Source of the DNA: Hyphomicrobium sp. CS1GBMeth3
Lineage (GTDB): Bacteria > Pseudomonadota > Alphaproteobacteria > Rhizobiales > Hyphomicrobiaceae
Reading direction: 5' to 3'
Assembly: GCF_900117455.1 (NCBI RefSeq)
Contig: NZ_FPHO01000002.1
Coordinates: forward strand, 62,001-126,000
Length of the DNA: 64,000 bases
Position 1 is the stretch's first letter. Each line of letters begins with the position of its first letter. Positions 44,729 through 52,907 of the stretch are shown here, in pieces. The position numbers and the translations under genes were made by a program. The notes under the pieces were generated by a model. The model saw only the letters and a program-made list of their open reading frames with translations, was not told the DNA's origin and searched no databases.

Positions 44729-45373
44729 ATGCCGGACAAGGCCAGCATTCAAACCGAACTCGATCTTATTGCGGCGCTCGAAAGGGGCGACGTGATCAGC
44801 CAGTCGGCGCTTTCCAAGCGGCTCGAGGTTTCGGTCGGTCTGGTCAATGCGCTTCTGCGGCGGGTGATCCGGAAGGGACTGGTCAAGACGCGCAAGGCGC
44901 CCTATCGGCGCTGGGCTTACTACCTCACGCCCAAGGGGTTGGCCGAGAAAAGCCGGCTTGTCGCGAAATATCTCGAAGCGTCTCTGGGGTTCTTCCGGAA
45001 GGCGCGTGATGAGTACGGCCAGATTTTTATGGCCCTGCGCCGTGCCGGTGTTGATCGCGCCGTGCTTGTCGGACGTGGCGAGCTTGCGGAGATTGCCCTT
45101 CTGGCCGCGCGCGAGCACGAGATACGCATCGTCGGACTTCTCGATGCTGAGATGAACGAGGGCAGCTTTCTCGGTATCCCGGTGCTGCGGGGCCTTCACG
45201 ATATCGACCGGACTGCTGGCCTGGTGATCACGGCGTCGCGCCATCCGCAGGAGGCCTACGATCGTCTCATGGGCGCGAGCGCCGAGCGGATCATTCATGC
45301 GCCGCCGTTGTTGCGTGTCGTCGTGGCGCCGCAGGAGCGAGGGGCGAAGGCGAGCAATGGATCGGACGTGTGA
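44729..45373 (+). CDS. Winged-helix regulator with C-terminal Rossmann-like domain
   Basis: 214 residues. Residues 1-85 form a MarR/EPS-type winged helix: IQTELDLIAALERGDVISQS, ALSKRLEVSVGLVNALLRRV, and a wing ending YYLTPKGLAEKS. Residues ~105-200 look like a nucleotide-binding Rossmann/PglD-like fold: VDRAVLVGRGELAEIALLAA, IRIVGLLDAEMNEGSFLGIP, AGLVITASRHPQEAYDRL. The glycine-rich loop is GRGELAE rather than GxGxxG. The pairing of a DNA-binding wing with a sugar-nucleotide-like sensor recalls the layout of Rex. As first gene of the glycan locus it probably controls it. Confidence 0.7.
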   Translation: MPDKASIQTELDLIAALERGDVISQSALSKRLEVSVGLVNALLRRVIRKGLVKTRKAPYRRWAYYLTPKGLAEKSRLVAKYLEASLGFFRKARDEYGQIFMALRRAGVDRAVLVGRGELAEIALLAAREHEIRIVGLLDAEMNEGSFLGIPVLRGLHDIDRTAGLVITASRHPQEAYDRLMGASAERIIHAPPLLRVVVAPQERGAKASNGSDV

Positions 45374-45436
45374 TGGCGGTCGCCGTGACCGTTGCCGCGG
45401 TACTGCAGGGGTAACTGTTTGACAGGCGAAAGCTCA

Positions 45437-46816
45437 ATGCTGTCGAAAGCTGCCAGCCTGATTGGCTCGCCTCGCCTGTGGTTGCAGGACGACCTGCTGC
45501 GTCGGCTGTTCAAGAACGCCGCGATGTTGTTCAGCGGCAGTATGGTGGCCTCTGCGCTTGGGCTTGTTTCTTTGGCGTTGACGGCGCGGGCGCTTGGTGC
45601 CGAGCGGCTCGGCGTTCTGGTGCTCATCACCACGTACGTTCTCATCATGGATCGGTTGGTGAATTTTCAGAGCTGGCAGGCCATCATTAAATTTGGTGCG
45701 GACGCGCTTGAAGAGAAACGGACCGACGACTTCAAGGCTCTCGTCCGGTTCGGTTTCCTCTTGGATGCGGGCACGGCGGTGCTGGGCGCGGCGCTGGCTG
45801 CGTGCGTTGCCTGGTTCGTCGGGCAGTGGCAGGGTTGGGACAGGGAGGTCGTGCTCATGGCCGCCCTCTACAGTCTGACGATCCTGTTTCATGTCAATGG
45901 CACGCCGACGGGTGTGCTGCGTCTCTTCGACAGATTTCATCTCGTCGCTTATCAGAACGTCATCGCGGCGAGTATCAAGCTTGTTGGCGTGTCCGCCGCG
46001 TTTTGGTTCGATGCCGGGCTGTGGACGTTCCTCGTCGTCTGGGCGGTGACAGACATCGTCGGCAACGCGGTGCTCGTTGTTTTGGCGATCAGGGAGTTAC
46101 GTGCGCGCTCGCTGCTTCCCAGCCTCCGGCGAAAAGGACGTGAGGTGTCGGCTCTTTTCCACGGCATCTGGGGTTTCGCGCTGAGTTCGAATGCGAACAC
46201 GGCGCTGCGCTCGGCGATCCGAGAGACGGATATCCTCGTGACCGGCGCCTTGCTTGGGCCCGCCGGCGCGGGCCTCTTCAGGATCGTCAAGAGCTTTGCG
46301 TCCGTGCTCGGGAAAATCGCGGATCCGCTTTATGCCTCGGCCTATCCGGAGATGGCGCGGCTCGTGTCCTCCGGCCGGCTGCCGGAGTTCCGCTCCTACT
46401 CGCTTCGCGCCTCAGTGCTTTCCGGTGCAGCGGGCCTTGCGCTTTTTGCCGGTGTATTCGTTTGTTCGTATCCGGCGTTGCAGCTTGCATTCGGTGCGGA
46501 GTACACGGCGGCCTATTGGCCGATGGTCGTCTACATGCTCGCCTATGTGGTGTGGTTCTTCTTCTATCCGTTGTCCGGCGCGGTGTTGGCATTCGGCAAA
46601 CCGACGGCGAGCCTCGTCATCCTGCTTATATCGAGTGCCTTCTATTATCCCTTGCTGGTTGCGCTTACGAAAAGCTACGGGCTTCTGGGCGCCAGTCTGG
46701 CCTGCGTGATCTTCTACGTGGCGTGGGCCGCGATGATGTTTTTTGTCGTGGCCAAAGAATACAGTTTGCGCACGTCAGCCCAAGCACTCTCCGATCAACA
46801 GGTTCAATCCGTCTAA
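45437..46816 (+). CDS. Wzx-like polysaccharide flippase (MOP family)
   Basis: 459 residues from the ATG at 45437 (MLSKAASLIG). About twelve hydrophobic segments are visible. The N-terminus (LFKNAAMLFSGSMVASALGL, then LGAERLGVLVLITTYVLI) and the middle RSAIRETDILVTGALLGPAG match polysaccharide-exporting MOP proteins such as Wzx/RfbX. It would flip lipid-linked sugars across the inner membrane for a surface polysaccharide. It is followed after 29 bases by a methyltransferase and a run of glycosyltransferases on the same strand. The transported unit is unknown. Confidence 0.85.
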   Translation: MLSKAASLIGSPRLWLQDDLLRRLFKNAAMLFSGSMVASALGLVSLALTARALGAERLGVLVLITTYVLIMDRLVNFQSWQAIIKFGADALEEKRTDDFKALVRFGFLLDAGTAVLGAALAACVAWFVGQWQGWDREVVLMAALYSLTILFHVNGTPTGVLRLFDRFHLVAYQNVIAASIKLVGVSAAFWFDAGLWTFLVVWAVTDIVGNAVLVVLAIRELRARSLLPSLRRKGREVSALFHGIWGFALSSNANTALRSAIRETDILVTGALLGPAGAGLFRIVKSFASVLGKIADPLYASAYPEMARLVSSGRLPEFRSYSLRASVLSGAAGLALFAGVFVCSYPALQLAFGAEYTAAYWPMVVYMLAYVVWFFFYPLSGAVLAFGKPTASLVILLISSAFYYPLLVALTKSYGLLGASLACVIFYVAWAAMMFFVVAKEYSLRTSAQALSDQQVQSV

Positions 46817-46845
46817 GCGGCGCGCTGCTTATCCAGGGAGCTTCA

Positions 46846-47550
46846 ATGTTTCTCCTCGATCGCAAGTTCATAAGGCCCAGAGTATGGTCCAACAGAGAGC
46901 TGCGACGCATATCTCCCCATCTGTCGGGCAAGGTCGTAAACGTGTCAGGGTGGCAAGACCTCGACAAGGAAGGGCAGAGATACAAGGAGTACTTTCCCGG
47001 CGCGAGCGAGTACTGGATCAGCAATTTCCGTAGCGAGGCGCGCGGCTTCCAGGGCGATCTCGAGAATGAGTTCTTTCTGGATCTGGTGCAGGATCTCGAC
47101 GATCCGCTTGCCGGAAAGTTCGACGTCGTTTTCAACCACACGGTGCTCGAGCACATTTTCGAGGTCAACAAGGCGTTCGCCAATCTCTGCCGGTTGAGCC
47201 GAGATGTCGTCATCGTCGTGGTGCCATTCCTGCAGGAGGAGCACGCGGACTACGGCGATTATTGGCGGTTTACGCCGCAGGCGGTCGATAAGCTGTTTCA
47301 GGCAAACGGCTTCGAAACGGTCTACGTCAACTACAACGACGATCGCAATGCATCGATCTATCTGCTCGCGGTGGGAAGCAGGAACCCGGAACGCTGGCAG
47401 CGTATCGCGGGGCTGGACGGGAACAAGAAGGAGACCATTTACGACCCGCGCGTCGGGGCGGGGATGAACGTGATCCAGAATCCCTATGCGCTCAAAGTGC
47501 AGAAGAAGCTCGCCTACGAGGCGAAGCGCCTGATGTCCTGGCTTAGATGA
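46846..47550 (+). CDS. Class I methyltransferase-like protein, glycan locus
   Basis: 234 residues, ATG at 46846 after GGGAG. The methyltransferase-like core is FDVVFNHTVLEHIFEVNKAF (the LEH motif) and VVIVVVPFLQEEHADYGDYW, ending in RFTPQAVDKLFQANGFETVY. The usual Gly-rich motif I is not obvious: the expected place reads GKVVNVSGWQDLDKEGQRYK, without GxGxG. It may use a divergent SAM site or be an inactive relative. Similar proteins stand beside glycosyltransferases in polysaccharide loci. It overlaps the next gene by 4 bases, so the two are coupled. Confidence 0.65.
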   Translation: MFLLDRKFIRPRVWSNRELRRISPHLSGKVVNVSGWQDLDKEGQRYKEYFPGASEYWISNFRSEARGFQGDLENEFFLDLVQDLDDPLAGKFDVVFNHTVLEHIFEVNKAFANLCRLSRDVVIVVVPFLQEEHADYGDYWRFTPQAVDKLFQANGFETVYVNYNDDRNASIYLLAVGSRNPERWQRIAGLDGNKKETIYDPRVGAGMNVIQNPYALKVQKKLAYEAKRLMSWLR

Positions 47551-48668
47551 GAATATCCTACATCTCGCAATCGACCGTTCCGTCCCGCTCGGCCAACAGC
47601 ATCCATGTGATGAAGATGTGCCAGGCGTTCGCGCGCAACGGGCATGAGGTGAGGCTTCTGGCTATGGATGATGTCGCGGGCCGGGAGCCTGGCGTCGAGG
47701 ACGCTTACGATTTCCATGGCGTTGAGCGCAGCTTCGATCTCGTCCACCTTCCAGTGCCGCGCGTTCGCGGGGGCAACGCGCTCTATGGGCTTCTGTCTGG
47801 ATTGCGGGCTGGCCGCAGCGCGCCGGATCTCGTTTATGCGCGCCATCTCGCGGGGTGCTTCTTTGCGGCGAGGCGCGGGCTGCCTGTCGTGCTGGAGGTG
47901 CACCATCCCTGGGATGATCGGCGGCGCGGCGAGGCGTGGATGTTCCGTAAAATCGCAGCATCAAAGTGCTTGCGGCGCCTCGTGGTGATCACGCACGCGC
48001 TCAAGGCATACCACGAAGAGCGTTATCCCGAGCTGGTCGGCAAAATACGCGTAGCCCCGGACGGGGCCGACCCTGTCGGGGATGACGTGCATGCGGTCGT
48101 GCTGCAAAACGCGGGCGAGCGCTTGCAGGTGGGGTACGTCGGTCACCTCTACGCCGGAAAGGGTATGGAGGTTGTTTCCGAGCTCGCGCGCAAATGCCCA
48201 TGGGCCGATTTTCATGTCGTCGGTGGAAAGGACGAAGATCGTGCGCGTTGGCAGGCGCGCTGTGCGGATACGCGGAATTTGACCTTTCATGGACACGTCG
48301 CTCCCAACGACGTTGTGCGCTACATGCTGGCGTTGGACGTCGCGCTCTTGCCGAACCAGCCTTTCGTTGGCGTCGGCGCCAGCGGCGCCCGGGACATCGG
48401 TCCCTGGACCTCCCCGCTCAAGGCCTTCGAATATTTTGCTGCCAGACGGGCCATCATCGCGTCCGATCTGCCGGTCTTACGCGAGATCCTGCGGCACGAG
48501 AGCAATGCTTTGCTCTGTGCGCCGCGTGACATAGAGGATTGGGTGCGGAGCCTCGAACGCCTGAGGGATGATCCGGCGTTGCGGGCTCGTTTGGGGCAGG
48601 CCGGATTGGATGCCTTTCGCAAGAGCTATACGTGGCAGGCGAGGGCTGAGAATGTGCTTCGAGACTAG
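47547..48668 (+). CDS. Glycosyltransferase family 4
   Basis: 373 residues, ATG overlapping the previous stop. It has a GT-B fold: MRISYISQSTVPSRSANSIH at the N-terminus with the HVMKMCQAFARNGHEVRLL helix, and a C-terminal half with VGYVGHLYAGKGMEVVSELA, the usual GT4 strand-helix. The E-x7-E region reads SPLKAFEYFAARRAIIASDL, so only the second Glu is clearly conserved and the first is not obvious. It probably adds one sugar to a lipid-linked repeat unit in the cytoplasm. Substrate unknown. Confidence 0.85.
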   Translation: MRISYISQSTVPSRSANSIHVMKMCQAFARNGHEVRLLAMDDVAGREPGVEDAYDFHGVERSFDLVHLPVPRVRGGNALYGLLSGLRAGRSAPDLVYARHLAGCFFAARRGLPVVLEVHHPWDDRRRGEAWMFRKIAASKCLRRLVVITHALKAYHEERYPELVGKIRVAPDGADPVGDDVHAVVLQNAGERLQVGYVGHLYAGKGMEVVSELARKCPWADFHVVGGKDEDRARWQARCADTRNLTFHGHVAPNDVVRYMLALDVALLPNQPFVGVGASGARDIGPWTSPLKAFEYFAARRAIIASDLPVLREILRHESNALLCAPRDIEDWVRSLERLRDDPALRARLGQAGLDAFRKSYTWQARAENVLRD

Positions 48669-48707
48669 TGTGTCGCGGCGTCCATCACAGAGAGCGGCGG
48701 CGGACTG

Positions 48708-49886
48708 ATGGCAGAAAGAATAAAATCGATCGGGGTCATGACGCCCAACTATCCCTCGCCGCGTTTCATCGAGCGTGGTGCCTTCATCGAGGCTCTCGTC
48801 AATCAATGGCAAGAGGAAGGTGTTGCGGTGAACGTCGTGGCGCCGATCTCGTGGCCGAACTGGATCAGGGGCTTGCGCCGCCCGCGCCAAAGCGTAGCGA
48901 TCGCAGGCGACCGCGTCATCGCTCCTCATTATCCGACCTTTTCCGCCCGATCGGTCGGCGGAATTGATCTCGGCCGGCTCAGCGAATGGTCGTTCAACCG
49001 CGCGGCTGTCCGCGCATCGCTCAAGGCGCCGATTGCGGATGTCTACTACGGGCAGTTTCTGTTCAAAGGCGGAACCGCGGCCGTAAGAGCAGGCAAGGCT
49101 CTCGGGCGGCCGGCTTTCGCGGATCTCGGCGAGTCGCGGCTCTTGGAAGGGATGAGCGGTGAAGAGCAGGCCCGCGCGGCTGCGGTCGTCGCGGGGCTTG
49201 CCGGCGCGGTGTGCGTGTCCGAGCGTCTGAGAGACGAAGCCATCGCGCTTGGCGCCAAGCCGGAGCGCGTGCTGCTGGCGCCGAACCGTCCGGATCCACG
49301 CCGGTTCCGACCGCTTGATCGGCGCGAATGCCGGCGCACGCTCAAGCTTCCGGACGATGCCGTCATCGTGGTGTTCACCGGATACTTCACCGAACGCAAG
49401 GGGCCGCTTCGCGTGTTGGCCGCACTCGAGCGCCTCGAGAAGCCGGTGCTCGGAGTGTTTCTGGGGCGGGGGCCTCAGGCGCCGAGCGGGGCGCGTGTGC
49501 TCCACGCCGGGCCGGTCTCCAATTCGTTAGTTCCGCTGTGGCTCAATGCCGCCGATCTCATGATGCTGCCGACGCTCGCCGAGGGACACTGCAACGCCAT
49601 CGCCGAGGCGTTGGCGTGCGCGCTGCCTGTCATCACCTCCGATATCTCCGATGTGCGTTGGCAGGTGCCGGCCGAGGGAAGCATTCTGGTCGATCCGCGT
49701 GACGTCGGCGCGCTGGCGTCGGCGCTTGCCGAGTTGGTGGACGATCCCGAGCGCCTCGCGCGGATGAGGGACAAGCTTCGCACGCGGCTCGCGGATACGT
49801 CTGCTCAGAGCCGAGGACGCGTGATCCTCGATTGGATGAACACGGTTGTGGCTGCTGGGGAGGGCAGCGCTCCGAAAGGTCGATAG
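48708..49886 (+). CDS. Glycosyltransferase family 4
   Basis: 392 residues, ATG at 48708. GT-B fold: IGVMTPNYPSPRFIERGAFI at the start, GAKPERVLLAPNRPDPRRFR in the hinge region, then VIVVFTGYFTERKGPLRVLA, and TLAEGHCNAIAEALACALPV, which holds the GT4 E-x7-E motif. This is a canonical retaining GT4 catalytic set. It lies 39 bases after the preceding GT4 in the same orientation. It probably adds another sugar of the same glycan. Acceptor and donor cannot be told. Confidence 0.88.
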   Translation: MAERIKSIGVMTPNYPSPRFIERGAFIEALVNQWQEEGVAVNVVAPISWPNWIRGLRRPRQSVAIAGDRVIAPHYPTFSARSVGGIDLGRLSEWSFNRAAVRASLKAPIADVYYGQFLFKGGTAAVRAGKALGRPAFADLGESRLLEGMSGEEQARAAAVVAGLAGAVCVSERLRDEAIALGAKPERVLLAPNRPDPRRFRPLDRRECRRTLKLPDDAVIVVFTGYFTERKGPLRVLAALERLEKPVLGVFLGRGPQAPSGARVLHAGPVSNSLVPLWLNAADLMMLPTLAEGHCNAIAEALACALPVITSDISDVRWQVPAEGSILVDPRDVGALASALAELVDDPERLARMRDKLRTRLADTSAQSRGRVILDWMNTVVAAGEGSAPKGR

Positions 49887-49958
49887 GTTTGACAGGCCTG
49901 CTACTGGCCCGCATGCGCTCGATGGATGAGCGTGTCGACGAAGGGATGATGGGGGAAG

Positions 49959-50825
49959 ATGCTTACGATCGTCATCCCATTTTTCAGGGATCAGGCCCGG
50001 CTCGAGGTGCTGCTCGATGGGCTCGTCGCGCAGAAGAAGTCCGCGGCGTTTCCGGTCGAGATCATTGCCGTCGACAACGACCCTGACGGTGGCTACGTGC
50101 CGCTCACGAGATTTTCGGATGATGTGCGCTTTGCGACCTGCGCCAAGCCCGGCTCCTATGCGGCCCGCAATGTCGGGGTTGGGATGGCTGAGGGGCGCGT
50201 GATTGCATTCACGGATGCTGATTGCACGCCTGCCCCGGGTTTCCTGGCCGCGCTTCACGCGTTCTATTCAGATGCTAACCAGTCAACCGCATTAGCGGCC
50301 GGAAAGGTCACCGTAGTAGCGCAAACGCCTGGCGCCGAAACGTTGGCGGAAGCTTACGACTGCCTCTTTGGCCTGCCGCAGGAGGCCTATGTGCAGCGCG
50401 GCTATGCCGTGACGGCAAATCTTGCTGTTCCGGCGCAGGCGTTCCGCGATGTTGGCGTGTTCGATGAAGCACATTTCTCGGGCGGAGATGCGGAGTTCTG
50501 CCGTCGCGCTACCGGGCAAGGCTACCGCCTCGTCTATTACGGAGCGGCTGAGGTTCTGCATCCTGCACGCCGAACGCTGTCCGAGCTTGCCAACAAGATG
50601 GATCGCGTCATTGGCGCCCAAGTGGATCGGGCGGGTCTGCTTGGCACCGTTCCGCTGATTGCGCGCGCGATGGCCCGGGGTGTGCTCTCGCTCGTCGAGC
50701 TGGTGCGCCGGCCAGCTGCCTGGCGAACGAAGGGCAAGGCCGCTGTGGTTGTGCTCTACCTCTCGATGGCGCGGCTCTATTTCATCGTCTACCACGCGCT
50801 GCCGTTTTCCAAACGCAGGAGATAG
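49959..50825 (+). CDS. Glycosyltransferase family 2
   Basis: 288 residues, ATG at 49959. GT-A fold family 2: MLTIVIPFFRDQARLEVLLD, EIIAVDNDPDGG, SYAARNVGVGMAEGRVIAFT followed by a DADC motif (the DxD-type metal/UDP site), and EAHFSGGDAEFCRRATGQGY. A C-terminal hydrophobic/amphipathic stretch (VVVLYLSMARLYFIVYHALP) may attach it to the membrane. It is the last gene of the first plus-strand block; the next gene is convergent with 5 bases between stops. Confidence 0.88.
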   Translation: MLTIVIPFFRDQARLEVLLDGLVAQKKSAAFPVEIIAVDNDPDGGYVPLTRFSDDVRFATCAKPGSYAARNVGVGMAEGRVIAFTDADCTPAPGFLAALHAFYSDANQSTALAAGKVTVVAQTPGAETLAEAYDCLFGLPQEAYVQRGYAVTANLAVPAQAFRDVGVFDEAHFSGGDAEFCRRATGQGYRLVYYGAAEVLHPARRTLSELANKMDRVIGAQVDRAGLLGTVPLIARAMARGVLSLVELVRRPAAWRTKGKAAVVVLYLSMARLYFIVYHALPFSKRRR

Positions 50826-50830
50826 CGGTC

Positions 50831-52642
50831 TCATCCCCCGATCGAGAAATTTGGCGAACGTCGCGAGAAATGGGGCGAATAGAAGGGGTCCGTTTGCAGC
50901 GCTTTTCCCCACGTGCGCTGCATATACGCCACCTCGCGCTGGAAGCGGCTGTTCAGATGATCGTCCTTGCCGCGCGATACGCTTTCCAGATGATACAACT
51001 CCGCGTAAGGCGTCCAGACGTTGCTGTAGCCCGCCTCGCGCACCCGTAGGCAGAAATCCACGTCATTGAACGCCACAGCGAGGTCTTTTTCGTTCAGGCC
51101 GCCGATTTCCTCATAGATGCTTTTACGAACGACGAGGCAGGCGCCCGTCACCGCCGAATAGTTGTTCAGCACCACGGCCCTGCCGAAGTAGCCGAACGCC
51201 GTGCGTGCCTCCATCAGATGGGCGTGGTTTGCCACGCCGCCAACCCCGAGCACGACGCCTGCGTGCTGGATGGTGTCGTCGGCATAGTAGAGCTTGGCGC
51301 CGACGCAACCGATGTCCGGCTGCGTGGCCCAGGAGATCATTTCGCCAAGCCAGTCGGGAGAGATCACCTCGATGTCATTGTTGACGAGACCGATGACGGT
51401 GCCGGCGGCCTCGCCGACCGCGAAATTGTTGATTGCGGCATAATTGAACGGCTTGTCGTAGCGCAGCACGCGCGTGCGCGGTTCCTCCGCAAGGGCGTCG
51501 AGGTACCGGCGTGTCTCCTGCTCGGTCGATCCGTTGTCGACGACGATGATCTCGTAGTTCGCGTACGTTGTTTTGTTTCGGATCGAACCGATGCAGCGGC
51601 TCAGCATATCGAGCCTGTCGCGCGTCGGGATGATGAGGCTTGCCAGCGGCTGGGGCTCCGGCAAGCCGAGGCGCAGGCGGTAGAACGGGCCGCGCGGGGC
51701 GGGCTCGGCCGTGGCCCTCAGGCCGCTGCGCGCCACGTGCTCCTGCAGCGCGCTGAGGCCCGCAGAATAAGCATAGGTTTTCTGCTCGCCGCCTGCTGCC
51801 GTCGATCCCTCGACTGCGCGCCAGTGATACAGGATCTTGGGAACGTGGCGGATCTTGCTTGGATCGATCCGCTCGAATATGCGCAGGTTGAGATCGTAAT
51901 CCTGGCTTCCTTCGAAGCCCTTGCGCCAGGCGCCGACGGCGCGGATGTTGGCCGCGCGGTGCACCGTCAGGTGGTTCAGGTAGTTCTGTGCGCGAAACAG
52001 CTCACGCGAGAAATCCGGCTTGAAATGCGGCTCGAAGCGATAGGCTCCGGTCGGATCGATCTTGTCCTCGTCGGAGTAGATGAGTTCGGCGTCCGGATGG
52101 CGGGCGATCTCGAGTGCGACCTCGGCCAGTGCGTTCGGGCTCAACAGATCATCGTGATCCATCAGCGCGACCCAGGCGCCGGAGGCCAACGCGAAAGCCG
52201 AGTTCGTAGCTTCTGAAATGTGGCCATTGCTGGGGCGGATCACGAGTTTGATGCGCGGATCGCGCACGGCATAGTCCGCCAGCAGCAGTCTGACGTGCGC
52301 CGCGGGCGAGGCATCGTCCGCAATGCACAACTCCCAGTTATGGTAAACTTGGGCGCGTACGCTCTCGATCGCGGCCCGAAGCAGGTCCTCTGGCGGATTG
52401 TAAACGGGCATAACCACCGAGATCAGCGGCGGATCTGCGATAGCCGAGACGCGCGCGCGCAGAGCCACGATATCGGCCTCTTCTAGTGTATCGTGCCTCA
52501 GGATCCACGTCTGGTAGTCGAGAGCTTCCTCTTCGCCGCGGAGCGCGTTACGGAGGGCCTTGACGAGCCCCTGGATACCCTGGCTCTTGACGATGGCCAT
52601 GGCCTTCCGGCTGCTGTTGAGCAGGTCGGAAGGGGACCTCAT
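50831..52642 (-). CDS. Two-domain glycosyltransferase family 2
   Basis: About 603 residues. The start is uncertain: ATGs at 52642, 52663, 52687 and 52711 lack strong ribosome-binding sites, and 52642 (MRSPSDLLNSSRKA) is taken as the most conservative. Two GT2 domains: the first begins ISVVMPVYNPPEDLLRAAIE with ALMDHDDLLSPNALAEVALE, the second begins SLIIPTRDRLDMLSRCIGSI with VIGLVNNDIEVIS. The second domain ends with FNDVDFCLRVREAGYSNVWT. Enzymes like this add two sugars or an alternating disaccharide. It is divergent from the methyltransferase/coiled-coil gene. Confidence 0.8.
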   Translation of the reverse strand: MRSPSDLLNSSRKAMAIVKSQGIQGLVKALRNALRGEEEALDYQTWILRHDTLEEADIVALRARVSAIADPPLISVVMPVYNPPEDLLRAAIESVRAQVYHNWELCIADDASPAAHVRLLLADYAVRDPRIKLVIRPSNGHISEATNSAFALASGAWVALMDHDDLLSPNALAEVALEIARHPDAELIYSDEDKIDPTGAYRFEPHFKPDFSRELFRAQNYLNHLTVHRAANIRAVGAWRKGFEGSQDYDLNLRIFERIDPSKIRHVPKILYHWRAVEGSTAAGGEQKTYAYSAGLSALQEHVARSGLRATAEPAPRGPFYRLRLGLPEPQPLASLIIPTRDRLDMLSRCIGSIRNKTTYANYEIIVVDNGSTEQETRRYLDALAEEPRTRVLRYDKPFNYAAINNFAVGEAAGTVIGLVNNDIEVISPDWLGEMISWATQPDIGCVGAKLYYADDTIQHAGVVLGVGGVANHAHLMEARTAFGYFGRAVVLNNYSAVTGACLVVRKSIYEEIGGLNEKDLAVAFNDVDFCLRVREAGYSNVWTPYAELYHLESVSRGKDDHLNSRFQREVAYMQRTWGKALQTDPFYSPHFSRRSPNFSIGG

Positions 52643-52907
52643 CCGATGGCTAATCAGGGCCATGGTGAGGCCTAGGGAATGCCTCATGTTGCCTATTCGC
52701 GAGGTTGACATCGAAGCTGAACGTGCCGCCGACCGTACCTCGGAGGGGCGCGTGCATTTGACGGGGTGTCGGGAGGGAACGCAAGCGGGAAGGTGTGCGT
52801 AAACCAAGACGCTAATCGCTCGGCTGCAAATACCGGTTGCGGTTATATCCCAGGGGCTGGATCTTGCATCCGGTAGGGCGGCGGGGCACGAGTATCGGAG
52901 TTGGTGG

